In this document: piece by piece, positions 44,547 to 53,193 of the stretch
How positions within the stretch are numbered: position 1 is the first letter of the stretch
Layout of the letters: each line of letters begins with the position of its first letter
NCBI RefSeq assembly: GCF_037940415.1
Contig: NZ_CP149798.1
Span: 7,411,001 to 7,475,000 of the forward strand
Source: Streptomyces sp. f51
Lineage (GTDB): Bacteria > Actinomycetota > Actinomycetes > Streptomycetales > Streptomycetaceae
Direction of reading: 5' to 3'
Length of the DNA: 64,000 nucleotides
Notes under the pieces: model-generated
Database searches by the model: none
What the model was told of the DNA's origin: nothing
The model's input: the letters and a program-made list of their open reading frames with translations, nothing else
Program-made: the position numbers and the translations under genes

Positions 44547-44621
44547 TCAGCTCGCGGCCGGACAACCGGTGGTGGTGACACGCGCGAAATCGACGTGGCG
44601 GCGGGTCACGAGCACGGTCAT
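44547..44621 (-). CDS. Leader peptide upstream of metYX
   Basis: The 24-residue ORF contains TRRHVDFARV followed by a run of threonines and a single Cys five residues from the end (GCPAAS). It matches the short leader-peptide family that I recall from actinobacterial sulfur-assimilation operons, with the form hTxRRHhDhhRhxxxxC. It starts at ATG 44619-44621 with no ribosome site but TTACCT close upstream, so it is probably translated from a leaderless message. It lies 246 bases before metY and is divergent from a sister peptide at 44778. Confidence 0.7.
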   Translation of the reverse strand: MTVLVTRRHVDFARVTTTGCPAAS

Positions 44622-44777
44622 GAGCCCAGGTAACCACATGGCGGCGTCGCGAACCAGCCGAACAGGCGTGTTTCGTCGGGCGTCCACGGCAAAGGGAGGG
44701 GCGTCCGGTGTCCGCCATGCAAGACCAGTTCCGAATTCCTTGACCACCGATGTGACCGTCTGCTGAACTCCCGTTCC

Positions 44778-44855
44778 ATGAACCCGCGCGTGGACCTGAC
44801 CCGGCGGCGCCACATCGATCTGGCGCACGTCGCCAGTGCGTTTTGTTGTCGCTGA
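44778..44855 (+). CDS. Leader peptide upstream of the sulfonate-type operon
   Basis: The 25-residue ORF contains LTRRRHIDLAHVASAF and ends with two adjacent Cys and Arg (CCR). It is the same leader family as the reverse-strand peptide at 44547-44621. TTGACC (44740-44745) and TGAACT (44764-44769) lie upstream and the ATG falls close to the predicted +1, so it is likely leaderless. Ribosome stalling at the Cys codons under cysteine starvation could release the downstream operon 476 bases away. Confidence 0.72.
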   Translation: MNPRVDLTRRRHIDLAHVASAFCCR

Positions 44856-45331
44856 CCCGGTAGATCGTCCCCGGCAGCCGATGCGCTCCCTGCTGTGCCC
44901 GTCGGACGGACGCGGTGTCACATCCCTTGTGACATAACGCTGTTCATGTTCCGCGGGATCATCGCGTCCGCATTCCGAGCCGCCGCGACCTCACCTCTCC
45001 ACCGCTGACGCGGGCAGACGCCTCCGTGGCGGGACCCGCCCACGCGGGGAGGTCGTACGAGTGGTCGGGCGCTGTCGCCGTACGGGCCTCCCGCGTGACT
45101 GTCGCCGTCTGCGCTCCTCGTGAGCGTCGGTCGCGCGTGCCTGTGGCGTGAGGGTCGGCCCGGCGTTCCTGTGGCGTGCGCGTCGGCCGTGAGCGCCCTC
45201 GGCGAGACGACGCTGCCCGTTCGTCCCCGGCACCGGCCCGGACCTTGTACGCGCCCGTGGGCCCATCCCTCGTAGCCGCTCCGTCCCTCACCACCCGGTA
45301 GTAACTCCACCTCTCCCAGAAGGACTTCCCC
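44856..45331 (+). other. Long untranslated leader of the sulfonate-type operon
   Basis: These 476 bases follow the leader peptide. They contain the perfect inverted repeat TGTCACA-TCCCT-TGTGACA (44916-44934), then a low-complexity CGTG/CCTGTGGCGTG stretch near 45100-45190 with partial direct repeats. No terminator with a U tract is visible. No convincing gene is seen; a reverse frame here has repeated Arg-rich composition and no start signal. Confidence 0.5.
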
Positions 45332-46222
45332 ATGACCCTGTCCCTCCACAAACCAACCGCCCGCGCCGGCCCCCCGGCCGACCGCGTCGCCGAGCGGGAA
45401 CGCGAGGTGTTCCAGCCACGAGGCGCGCGCCGCCGGACCCCACTCGGCGCACTGCGTGAGCGGCTGCGCTGGCCCCTGGGCATCTACACGACCCCGGTCG
45501 CGATCCTCGTCGCCTGGGAGGTGCTCGCCCGGGCCGGAGTGGTGACGAAGACCTACGCCCCAGCACCCACCTCGATCGTGCAATCCGCCGTCGATCTTTG
45601 GCGGCAGGGCGTGCTCGGGCCCGACCTGGCCATCTCGCTGCAACGGGCCGGCATCGGTCTCGCGCTCGGCCTGACGGTGGGCATCGTCGCCGGAGTGCTC
45701 GGCGGACTCCTGCGCAGCGGTGAGTACCTGTTCAACGGAGTCGTCCAGGTGCTCAACACGATCCCCCTCCTCGCGGTGCTGCCGCTGATGATCGTGTGGT
45801 TCGGCATCGACGAACTGACGAAGGTGCTGCTGATCTCCTTCGGCGCGGGCGTCCCGATGTACCTCAACCTGTTCGCCGCGATCCGCGGAGTCGACCAGCG
45901 GCTCATCGAGATGGCCCGTACGACCGGAGCGGGCACCTGGCGCCTGGTGACGCGGGTGCTCGTGCCCGGATCCCTGCCGGGCTTCCTGGTCGGCCTGCGC
46001 TTCTCCCTCGCCTACAGCGTCCTCGGTCTGGTCGCCGCGGAAACGGTCAACGCGGACAAGGGACTTGGCTTCCTCATCACCCAGGGACAGACCTACCTCC
46101 AGACCAACCAGGTCTTCGTGGGCCTGGTCATCTACTCACTCCTCGGTCTGCTGGCCGACCAGTTCGTCCGGGCTCTCGAGCGGGTGCTGCTGCGGTGGCG
46201 CCCCAGTTATGAGGCGTCATGA
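45332..46222 (+). CDS. ssuC: ABC transporter permease, sulfonate/taurine type
   Basis: The 296-residue inner-membrane protein has six helices. The EAA loop ARTTGAGTWRLVTRVLVPGSLPGFLVGLR couples to the ATPase. The family is SsuC/TauC, which carries sulfonates, nitrate or similar anions. AGAAGGAC precedes the ATG. It overlaps the ATPase gene by ATGA. The sulfur context (leader peptide, adjacent metYX, monooxygenase) favours an organosulfur substrate. Confidence 0.88.
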   Translation: MTLSLHKPTARAGPPADRVAEREREVFQPRGARRRTPLGALRERLRWPLGIYTTPVAILVAWEVLARAGVVTKTYAPAPTSIVQSAVDLWRQGVLGPDLAISLQRAGIGLALGLTVGIVAGVLGGLLRSGEYLFNGVVQVLNTIPLLAVLPLMIVWFGIDELTKVLLISFGAGVPMYLNLFAAIRGVDQRLIEMARTTGAGTWRLVTRVLVPGSLPGFLVGLRFSLAYSVLGLVAAETVNADKGLGFLITQGQTYLQTNQVFVGLVIYSLLGLLADQFVRALERVLLRWRPSYEAS

Positions 46223-46950
46223 GCAGCACAGTCGCGACCGATCTCCGCCGGCGGACCGGCGTCGTCACCGAGCGGGTCGTCCGGCGCTTCGGTGACCGGG
46301 TGGTGCTCGACCACCTCGATCTCACCATCGACGAGGGGGAGTTGGTGATCCTGCTCGGTCCCTCGGGCTGTGGCAAGAGCACCCTCCTGCGACTGCTCGC
46401 CGGCCTTGACCGGCCGGACGGCGGACGGGTGGAGGTTCCGGCGAAGCGGGCCGTCGTCTTCCAGGCCGACCGACTGCTGCCCTGGCAGCGCGTCCTGCGC
46501 AACGTCACGCTCGGCCTGCACGGACCCGACGCCGACCAGCGGGCCCGGGACGTCCTGGCCGAGGTCGGACTCCCGGGCCGTGAGAAGGCATGGCCCAAGG
46601 AGCTCTCCGGCGGCGAGGCCCAGCGGGTGTCCCTTGCCCGAGCGCTCGTCTCGGAGCCCGAACTCGTCCTGCTCGACGAGCCGTTCGCGGCCCTCGACGC
46701 CATCACCCGGCTGCGCATGCACGACCTCGTACGGGCCCTGCGGACCAGGCACCAAGCGGCCATGCTGCTCGTCACCCACGACATCGACGAGGCGATCGCC
46801 CTGGCGGACCGCATCCTCGTGATGAGCGACGGCCGCATCGGCACCTCGCACCAGGTCGACCTCTCCGCGGCGGACCGCGAAGCCAGCGGCGCACGCGAGG
46901 AACTCCGCGCCCGGCTCCTCGACGACCTCGGCCTCGCCGGGCAGCACTGA
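46219..46950 (+). CDS. ssuB: ABC transporter ATP-binding protein, sulfonate type
   Basis: The 243-residue ATPase has Walker A GPSGCGKSTLLRLLAGL, Q-loop VFQADRLLPWQRV, signature LSGGEAQRVSLARAL, Walker B LVLLDEPFAALD and the H-loop VTHDIDEAI. It starts inside the permease stop. The sequence RLLPWQRVLRNV is typical of the SsuB/TauB branch. Confidence 0.92.
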   Translation: MSSTVATDLRRRTGVVTERVVRRFGDRVVLDHLDLTIDEGELVILLGPSGCGKSTLLRLLAGLDRPDGGRVEVPAKRAVVFQADRLLPWQRVLRNVTLGLHGPDADQRARDVLAEVGLPGREKAWPKELSGGEAQRVSLARALVSEPELVLLDEPFAALDAITRLRMHDLVRALRTRHQAAMLLVTHDIDEAIALADRILVMSDGRIGTSHQVDLSAADREASGAREELRARLLDDLGLAGQH

Positions 46951-46994
46951 CCCCCGAACACTCACCTCCAGCACAGAGAGCACAGGACAATCCC

Positions 46995-48047
46995 ATGCGC
47001 AACGCAATCAGCAGGCTCGTCATCGCCGTCGGTCCGTTCGCCCTCGCGGGCTCGCTCGTCGCCTGCGGATCCTCCTCGGACACCGCGGCGCCGCTGAGCA
47101 ACGCCGGCAACGCGAGCAGTGCCCAGCACCCCGAGTGGAGCAAGTACACCTTCACGATCGGGGACAATGGCGGTGACGGCAGCCAGGCCCTGGCGAAACT
47201 GACCGGCGTCTTCGACAGCGCGCCCTACAAGGTGAAGTTCGCCCGGTTCACCTACGGCCCACCACTCGTGCAGGCCGCCGCGTCGGGGGACATAGACCTG
47301 GGCAGCGTCGGTGACGTACCGCCGATCACCGGCGCCGCGAAGGAGTACGGCTTCAAGATCGTCGCCGTGAACCGCTCGCTCACGCCCGACCAGGCGGTGG
47401 AGAACATCGTCGTCCCGAAGGGCTCGAAGCTGAGGACGGCAGCCGACCTCAAGGGCAAGCGGATCGCGGTACCGCAGGGCAGTTCCGCGCACGGACTGGC
47501 CCTGAACGCGCTGAAGAGCGCCGGGCTCGGCCCCAAGGACGCGAAACTGGTGTTCCTCGACCCGGCGGCCGCCGCGACCGCGTTCAACACCGGCAAGGTG
47601 GACGCCTGGTCGATCTGGAACCCGCAGTCGGCGATCGCGGTGAAGAACGGCGCACGGATCCTGGTCAAGGGCCTCCCGCCGATCGACCAGACGAGCAGCT
47701 ACTACGTGGCGAGCGACTCGTCACTGAAGGACAGGACCAAGCGTGCGGCCCTCACGGACGCACTGAAGCGGCTCTCCCGCGAGTACGCCTGGGCCATCAA
47801 GCACCCCGATCAGTACGCGAAGGCGCTCGCGCAGGAGCAGGGCATCCCGCTGGAGGACGCCAAGGCGTCGCTGGCCGCCTACTCGAACCGGGTGACCCCG
47901 GTGGAGAAGTCGGACATCGAACTGGAGCAGAAGCTCGCGGACGCCTTCCTGGAGGCGGGCCAGATCACCAAGAAGGTCGACCTCTCGTCGATCACCGACA
48001 ACCTGCTCCCGGCGGGTTACGACAGCTCCAAGTTGACCTTCAAGTGA
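46995..48047 (+). CDS. ssuA: Sulfonate-type substrate-binding lipoprotein
   Basis: The 350-residue lipoprotein has lipobox LAGSLVACGSS. The binding domain has the SsuA/TauA fold (KFARFTYGPPLVQAAASGDIDLGSVGDVPPI, AADLKGKRIAVPQGSSAHGLALNALKSAGL, AFNTGKVDAWSIWNPQSAIAV). The ATG at 46995 follows AGGAC. Its stop abuts the monooxygenase gene, so ligand and oxygenase substrate are likely the same compound. Confidence 0.9.
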   Translation: MRNAISRLVIAVGPFALAGSLVACGSSSDTAAPLSNAGNASSAQHPEWSKYTFTIGDNGGDGSQALAKLTGVFDSAPYKVKFARFTYGPPLVQAAASGDIDLGSVGDVPPITGAAKEYGFKIVAVNRSLTPDQAVENIVVPKGSKLRTAADLKGKRIAVPQGSSAHGLALNALKSAGLGPKDAKLVFLDPAAAATAFNTGKVDAWSIWNPQSAIAVKNGARILVKGLPPIDQTSSYYVASDSSLKDRTKRAALTDALKRLSREYAWAIKHPDQYAKALAQEQGIPLEDAKASLAAYSNRVTPVEKSDIELEQKLADAFLEAGQITKKVDLSSITDNLLPAGYDSSKLTFK

Positions 48048-48091
48048 CCGCAGCCCCCACCCCGTACGCCACGACGCGAAGGAGACAACCC

Positions 48092-49447
48092 GTGACCGAG
48101 AAGCAGCGCCGGCTCCACCTGAACGCCTTCCTCATGGAAGCCGGCCACCACGAGGCGTCGTGGCGGCTCCCGCACAGCAACCCCCGGGCGGACTTCGACC
48201 TCCGGCACTGGATCGAGCTGGCACAGCTCGCCGAGAGCGCCAAGTTCGACTCGCTGTTCCTCGCGGACGGACCCGCCCTCGTCGGGACCGGTGAGTTCCG
48301 GCCGCCGGGCCAGCTCGAACCACTGACGCTGCTGACCGCCCTGTCCCAGGCGACCAGCAGGATCGGTCTCATCGCCACCGTGTCCTCGACCTACAACGAG
48401 CCCTACAACCTCGCCCGCCGACTGGCCTCCGTGGACCACGTCAGCGGCGGCCGGGCCGGCTGGAACATCGTCACCTCGGCGGGGGCGGACGAGGCCGCCA
48501 ACTTCGGCCTCGACGACCGCCCCGGCCACGCCGAGCGCTACGCCCGCGCGGACGAGTTCCTGAAGGTGGCCAAGGCCCTGTGGGACAGCTGGGAGTCCGA
48601 CGCCGTCGTGGTCGACCGGGCCGCGGGACGTTACGCGGACCCCGAGCGGCTGCACCGGCTCGACCACCGGGGCACGTACTTCAAGGTCGCCGGACCGCTC
48701 AACGTCGAGCGTCCGCCGCAGGGTTACCCCCTGCTCGTCCAGGCCGGCTCCTCCGAGGACGGAAAGGAATTCGCGGCCCGCCACGCCGAGGCCATCTTCA
48801 CCGCCCACACGACCTACGAGCGCGCGGCCGCCTTCTACGCCGACATCAAGGCACGTACGAGCAAGGCGGGACGCGACCCGGACGGGGTGATCGTCCTTCC
48901 CGGGATCGTCCCGTACATCGGGTCGACCGAGGCCGAAGCCCGCGCACTGGCCCGGGAGTTCGACGAACTGCGTGTCCCGGAGTACGGGCTGCGCCAACTG
49001 GCCGCCGTCTTCGAGACCGAACCCTCGGCCTTCGAACTCGACTCCCCACTGCCGGACTTCATCCTCGCGAGGCCGAAGCTGGAGGGCTCACAGAGCCGTT
49101 CCGACCTGATCATCGATCTCGCGGTACGAGAGCGGCTGACGGTCCGCCAAGTCATCTCCCGGCTGGGCGGTGGCCGCGGCCACTTCGAGTTCGTCGGCAC
49201 GCCCGAGCAGGTCGCGGACACGGTCATCGCCTGGTTCGAGGGCGGCGCCGCCGACGGGTTCAACATCATGGCGCCCGCCCTGCCTTCGGGCCTCGCGGCC
49301 TTCGTCGAGCACGTCCTGCCGATCCTGCGCGCCAAGGGCCTGTTCCGCGAGGAGTACGAGGGCACGACCCTGCGCGAGCACTACGGGCTGCCCGTACCGG
49401 CGAACCAGTTCCGGCCGACGGGGGACGACGGGGAGGGTGAAGGCTAG
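48092..49447 (+). CDS. NtaA/SnaA/DszA-family flavin monooxygenase
   Basis: The 451-residue luciferase-like protein has LHLNAFLMEAGHHEASWRLPHSNP, LFLADGPALVG, GRAGWNIVTSAGADEAANFGLDD and GYPLLVQAGSSEDGKEFAARHAEAIFTAH. These mark FMNH2-dependent two-component oxygenases that cleave C-S or C-N bonds. GAAGGAG at 48078-48084 favours GTG 48092; GTG 48044, overlapping the ssuA stop, is the alternative and adds 16 residues. No flavin reductase gene adjoins, so reduced flavin must come from elsewhere. It probably desulfonates the imported substrate. Confidence 0.9.
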   Translation: MTEKQRRLHLNAFLMEAGHHEASWRLPHSNPRADFDLRHWIELAQLAESAKFDSLFLADGPALVGTGEFRPPGQLEPLTLLTALSQATSRIGLIATVSSTYNEPYNLARRLASVDHVSGGRAGWNIVTSAGADEAANFGLDDRPGHAERYARADEFLKVAKALWDSWESDAVVVDRAAGRYADPERLHRLDHRGTYFKVAGPLNVERPPQGYPLLVQAGSSEDGKEFAARHAEAIFTAHTTYERAAAFYADIKARTSKAGRDPDGVIVLPGIVPYIGSTEAEARALAREFDELRVPEYGLRQLAAVFETEPSAFELDSPLPDFILARPKLEGSQSRSDLIIDLAVRERLTVRQVISRLGGGRGHFEFVGTPEQVADTVIAWFEGGAADGFNIMAPALPSGLAAFVEHVLPILRAKGLFREEYEGTTLREHYGLPVPANQFRPTGDDGEGEG

Positions 49448-49498
49448 GGGCGCACAGGGCTCTTCCCAACCTTGCGCGGGTGCCCCCACAATGACGCG

Positions 49499-50890
49499 AT
49501 GGTGTTGATCAACCGCGACTACCGGCTGCTGTGGGTCGGTCAACTCGTCTCCCAGACAGGGGACTTCGCCTTCAGCACGACACTGTCCCTGTGGATCGGC
49601 ACCGTGGTGCTCGCCGGCAGGCCGTACGCGCCGGCAGCCGTGTCCGCACTCGTGGTCGTCATGGCCGTCGGCACCCTTCTGGTGGGTCCCGCGGCCGGAG
49701 TGTTCGTCGACCGGTGGGACCACCGGCGCACGATGCTGGGCGCCGACCTCGTGAGAGCGGTCCTCATCGGCTCGCTGACCGTGGTCGCGTTCTTACCCGG
49801 CGGCACGCTGTCGGACACGACGGTCCTCGTCGCCGTGTACGTCACCGTGCTGCTGTCCACCGCCGCCGCACAGTTCTTCAACCCGGCCCGGTTCGCGCTC
49901 ATCAGCGAGGTGGTGGAACCGGAGCAGCGTGCCAGGGCGGCCGGCATAGGCCAGGCCACCCAGGCCATCGCCGTCATCGCGGGGCCGCCTCTGGCGGCCC
50001 CGCTGCTGTTCTCCGTCGGAGTCCGCTGGGCGCTCCTGCTGAACGCGGTCTCGTTCCTGGTGTCGCTGGCCGCCGTACGGGCGGTCCGGCCGACCCGGAA
50101 ACGTCCGGTGACGGGACCCGAGGTCGGTCCGGGTCCGGCCACCGCTGTGCCACCGGGTCAGGCTCCTGCCGCCCAAGTCTCTTCGGTGCGTGCCGAGTTC
50201 CTCGACGGTCTGCGGATGGTCACGCGCAGCCGGCCGGTGACCGCCCTGGTCGTCACGATCGTCCTCGTCACCATCGGCGCCGATGCCCTGAACTCCCTGA
50301 ACGTCTTCTTCGTGACCGACAACCTCGGGGCCGCGTCCCGCTGGTACGGCACGCTCGAAATGGCCCTGGGCTTCGGCCTCGTAGCCGGCGCGCTCGGAAC
50401 GGCCTGGCTGGCCGGACGCCTCAGCGGCGCCCGCGTGTTCTCGACCTGCCTGATCCTCACCGGCATCGGCCTGGTGGCGTACTCGCGGCTCACCGGACTG
50501 GGCCCGGCCATCGTCGTCCTGGCCGTGACCGGCATCCCGCTGGCCGCCGTCAACGCCTCCCTCACCCCGGTGCTGCTCGACCACGTGCCGCAGTCGCACC
50601 TCGGCCGGGTGATAGCGGTGATCAACCCGGTGCAGCAACTGGCCGCCCTGGTGGGCGTGTCGGCGGCAGGCTGGCTCGCGAGCACCGTCCTGCGCGGCTT
50701 CTCCGCCGACATCGCCGGAGTACGGTTCGGGCGGATCGACACGATCCTCACGTTCTCGGGTCTGCTCGTCATCGCCGGAGGGGTCTACGCGACGGCGGCC
50801 CTGCGCTCCGCGCACCGGCCCGCACGGCAGACCCGCCGCCCCGGTGACCGGGCCGGGTCCGTCAGCGGTGCTCCGGGAGCGGGTCGGTGA
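49499..50890 (+). CDS. MFS transporter (DHA3-type)
   Basis: The 463-residue, twelve-helix transporter has LINRDYRLLWVGQLVSQTGDFAF at the start. The loop-2/3 motif VDRWDHRRTMLGADLVRA and FNPARFALISEVVEPEQRARAAG are typical of drug-efflux-type MFS proteins. The ATG at 49499 has no strong ribosome site. The 3' end overlaps the convergent nadR-like gene by 29 bases, so the two transcripts are antisense at their ends. The substrate is unknown. Confidence 0.88.
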   Translation: MVLINRDYRLLWVGQLVSQTGDFAFSTTLSLWIGTVVLAGRPYAPAAVSALVVVMAVGTLLVGPAAGVFVDRWDHRRTMLGADLVRAVLIGSLTVVAFLPGGTLSDTTVLVAVYVTVLLSTAAAQFFNPARFALISEVVEPEQRARAAGIGQATQAIAVIAGPPLAAPLLFSVGVRWALLLNAVSFLVSLAAVRAVRPTRKRPVTGPEVGPGPATAVPPGQAPAAQVSSVRAEFLDGLRMVTRSRPVTALVVTIVLVTIGADALNSLNVFFVTDNLGAASRWYGTLEMALGFGLVAGALGTAWLAGRLSGARVFSTCLILTGIGLVAYSRLTGLGPAIVVLAVTGIPLAAVNASLTPVLLDHVPQSHLGRVIAVINPVQQLAALVGVSAAGWLASTVLRGFSADIAGVRFGRIDTILTFSGLLVIAGGVYATAALRSAHRPARQTRRPGDRAGSVSGAPGAGR

Positions 50891-51953
50891 ACCGCCAGCC
50901 CTCGGCGAGCAGATCGTCCACCGCCGCCACGGCCGCGCGCAGCCGCTCCTCGGGACTGCCCGTGACCAGCAGGAACCGGCGGCCGGTGCGTTCCAGTTCC
51001 TCCCTGAACCGGCCGGTCATCCACGGGCGCAGGTGCGGGCCGTCGCGCAGACCGTCGTCCTCGAACGGCACGCCCTCGTGGTCGGTGAGCAGATACAGGT
51101 GGCGCGAGGTCAGGGCGGCCACGGCCGCCACCTCGGGGTTCGGTGCACCGAGGTAGCGCTCGTGCCAGATCGCGGTGGCGAAGGAGTCGGTGTCGCAGAA
51201 CAGCACGGGGGAGCCACCGCGTGCCGCCCGCTGTTCGTCCGCGTCCTGGCGGCGGGCGATGACGGGGAACTCCTCGGAGGTGAACTCCACCCCGGACCAG
51301 TCGGCTTCGGGGTCGATGGCCCGTAGCGCGGCGAGCTTCTCCTCGCTGTACGCGCGCCCGTACTCGGGAACCCAGCCGGTGTCCGCCCAGATACCGCCAC
51401 GCGCGCGGTAGTGGTCGGCGAGTGCCCGGGACAGCGTGGTGGTTCCGGTGGACTCGGCGCCGAGGACCACCACGCGCCGGGCCAGGGAGGCGCGCACGCC
51501 CGGGCCGAGGAACGGCCAGCAGCCCACCGGGTCCTTGCGCACGGCCGTGCCGGAGACGGGGTACAGGCGGCGATCCGGGTCCACGCTCACCTCGGCCGCG
51601 CCGAACCGGCGGGCCAGCTCGGTGCCGTAGGACTCGGAGGTGAACACGGCGTCCACCGGCTCCGGGACGGCCCCGCGGAAGACCGCCATGTGGGCGTCCC
51701 AGACGGCGGGGTCGTGCACGTCCACGGGGTGGTCGTCGACCGCTCCGACGACCTCGGCCCCCGGGTGAGCCTCGCGCATCCAGGTCACCCGGTCGGCGAG
51801 CGACACCGACTCGACGGAGGCCGCGCAGACCAGGACGGTCAGCCGCTCGCACCGCGCGAGGGCGGTGCGGACGAGATGGTGGTGACCCGCGTGCGGCGGA
51901 TAGAACTTGCCGAGCACCAGGCCGTGGCGGTACCGGCGGGCGGCGGCGCTCAC
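50862..51953 (-). CDS. NadR-like bifunctional protein (NMN adenylyltransferase plus nucleoside-kinase-type domain)
   Basis: The 363-residue protein has an N-terminal nucleotidyltransferase with GKFYPPHAGHHHLV (HxGH) and VSGTAVRKDP. A C-terminal P-loop domain as in NadR ribosylnicotinamide kinase follows (VVVLGAESTGTTTLSRAL, LFCDTDSFATAIW). The Walker A lysine is Thr (GAESTGTTTL). The GTG start overlaps the pnuC stop, so imported nicotinamide riboside would pass directly to this enzyme for NAD+ salvage. Confidence 0.88.
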   Translation of the reverse strand: MSAAARRYRHGLVLGKFYPPHAGHHHLVRTALARCERLTVLVCAASVESVSLADRVTWMREAHPGAEVVGAVDDHPVDVHDPAVWDAHMAVFRGAVPEPVDAVFTSESYGTELARRFGAAEVSVDPDRRLYPVSGTAVRKDPVGCWPFLGPGVRASLARRVVVLGAESTGTTTLSRALADHYRARGGIWADTGWVPEYGRAYSEEKLAALRAIDPEADWSGVEFTSEEFPVIARRQDADEQRAARGGSPVLFCDTDSFATAIWHERYLGAPNPEVAAVAALTSRHLYLLTDHEGVPFEDDGLRDGPHLRPWMTGRFREELERTGRRFLLVTGSPEERLRAAVAAVDDLLAEGWRFTDPLPEHR

Positions 51954-52558
51954 GCGGTCACCGCCGTGGCGGCGCGGGCGCCGGTGGTCGCGAGGGTGCG
52001 CCGCCAGCCGACGAGGCCGGTCACGCACAGGGCGAGGAAACCCACGTACAGCAGGGAGGTCAGGTACAGGCCCTTGTAGGCGTAGAGCGGGATGTAGACC
52101 AGGTCGGCGGCGATCCACAGCCACCAGGACTCCAGCAGCTTGCGGCACTGGCCGTAGGTGGCCGCCAGGGACAGGGCGGTGGTGAGCGCGTCCCAGAAGG
52201 GGACGGTGGAATCGGTGGCCCGGTCGAGCAGCAGCGTCAGGGCGCCGGTGCCCAGCACCCCCGCCGCGGCGAGCCAGGCCCACTCGGCACCTGTCGTACG
52301 ACGCACCGGCAGGGCACCGGCGGCATCGGGTCCGGAGCCGTTGGCCCAGATCCACCAGCCGTAGGCGGCCAGTGCGATGAAGACAACCTGGAGACCGGCG
52401 TCGGCGTACAGGCCGGCCTGGACGAAGAGCACGATGAAGAAGACGTTGTTGGCTATGCCGACAGGCCAGTTGGCGATGTGCTGACGTGCCACCAGCCAGA
52501 CGCAGAGGGCGCCGGTCGCGAAGCCGAGCGCTTCGGTCCAGCTGAGGTTCCAGTTCAC
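51950..52558 (-). CDS. pnuC: Nicotinamide riboside transporter PnuC
   Basis: The 202-residue membrane protein has seven helices and the PnuC signatures ANWPVGIANNVFFIVLFVQAGLYADAGLQVVF and YGWWIWANG. ESWWLWIAADLVYIPLYAYKGLYLTSLLYVGFLALCV is the substrate-pathway region. AGGAG precedes the ATG. It is the first gene of the pnuC-nadR operon, with an operator-like palindrome 14 bases upstream of the start codon. Confidence 0.95.
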   Translation of the reverse strand: MNWNLSWTEALGFATGALCVWLVARQHIANWPVGIANNVFFIVLFVQAGLYADAGLQVVFIALAAYGWWIWANGSGPDAAGALPVRRTTGAEWAWLAAAGVLGTGALTLLLDRATDSTVPFWDALTTALSLAATYGQCRKLLESWWLWIAADLVYIPLYAYKGLYLTSLLYVGFLALCVTGLVGWRRTLATTGARAATAVTA

Positions 52559-52571
52559 GGGTGATCTCCTT

Positions 52572-52590
52572 TATGGTCAGCATGACTATA
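52572..52590. promoter_or_regulatory. NrtR-like operator before pnuC
   Basis: TATGGTCAGCATGACTATA is an inverted repeat (TATrGTCA arms, 7 of 8 pair) around GCA. It resembles the palindromes bound by Nudix-related NrtR repressors of NAD genes, and its position at the pnuC promoter fits. No NrtR gene is in the window. Confidence 0.5.
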
Positions 52591-52769
52591 AACGGAGCGG
52601 TGATGGGCGACAAGGGAGTTGACCGTCCCGACGGGCCGCCGCCGGTGGCCCGTCCTCGACGTCGGTCCAGCTGGCCTCATGGTTCACGAAATGAATACAG
52701 GATCTTCACAAAGGGAAGGCCGCATGCCAAGATCATCTGCATGCGCCCGATGTCCGGGTGTCGAGAGCG

Positions 52770-52813
52770 GCCGCAGCGGCCGCGCCGAAGGACGTCGGCG
52801 CGGCCGCTGCGGC
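52770..52813. terminator. Perfect 17-bp GC hairpin in the pnuC-tetR gap
   Basis: The arms at 52770-52786 and 52797-52813 pair completely around a 10-base loop (GAAGGACGTC). GTTGTTCCCCC follows on the plus strand. No plus-strand gene is seen to end here, so it may terminate an unannotated transcript or insulate the pnuC operon. Confidence 0.5.
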
Positions 52814-53193
52814 GTTGTTCCCCCGCGCCGCAGGTGGAGCACTGATTCCGGGCCGCCGGTCGATGCCGTGTCGCGCCGCCGCCGGGCGGTCGGTCGGCGT
52901 GCGGGTGTGCCCATCAGGCGCGCCGCCACTCCGGAGCGTGCCCGGGTCGGGTGGCCGACGACCCCTTTATTGCGACCTACTTGCAACAACGGAATGAATG
53001 CAGCAACATGATCCGTGGCGGGGTCGGCCCGTCAGTCTTCGGTGTTCGAGCGCCGTTCCGTCCGTCCGGCGCGTCCTTTCTGGAGAGTGATCGTCTTCTC
53101 ACCCGGCGTCCGCCGGTCCGGCCGGCCCCGCCCAGCCTGTGCTTGAGGTGTCACGCGACGCCCTCGCGAGCCGGGGCCAGGCCCTCGGGCCGG
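52814..53193. other. Intergenic with an AT-rich island
   Basis: No gene is recognised. Bases ~52963-53012 are conspicuously AT-rich for this genome and contain TTGCGA, TTGCAA and GCAGCAA repeats around ACAACGGAATGAATG, which may be an operator or promoter. The nearby genes are pnuC (leftward) and tetR (leftward, ending at 53194). Confidence 0.35.

Noticed and set aside
44916..44934. TGTCACA-N5-TGTGACA as an ECF41 or Crp site
   Set aside because: The -10 element CGTC is not at the required distance, and the arm order is opposite to the TGTGA-N6-TCACA Crp site. It is kept only as an unexplained palindrome.
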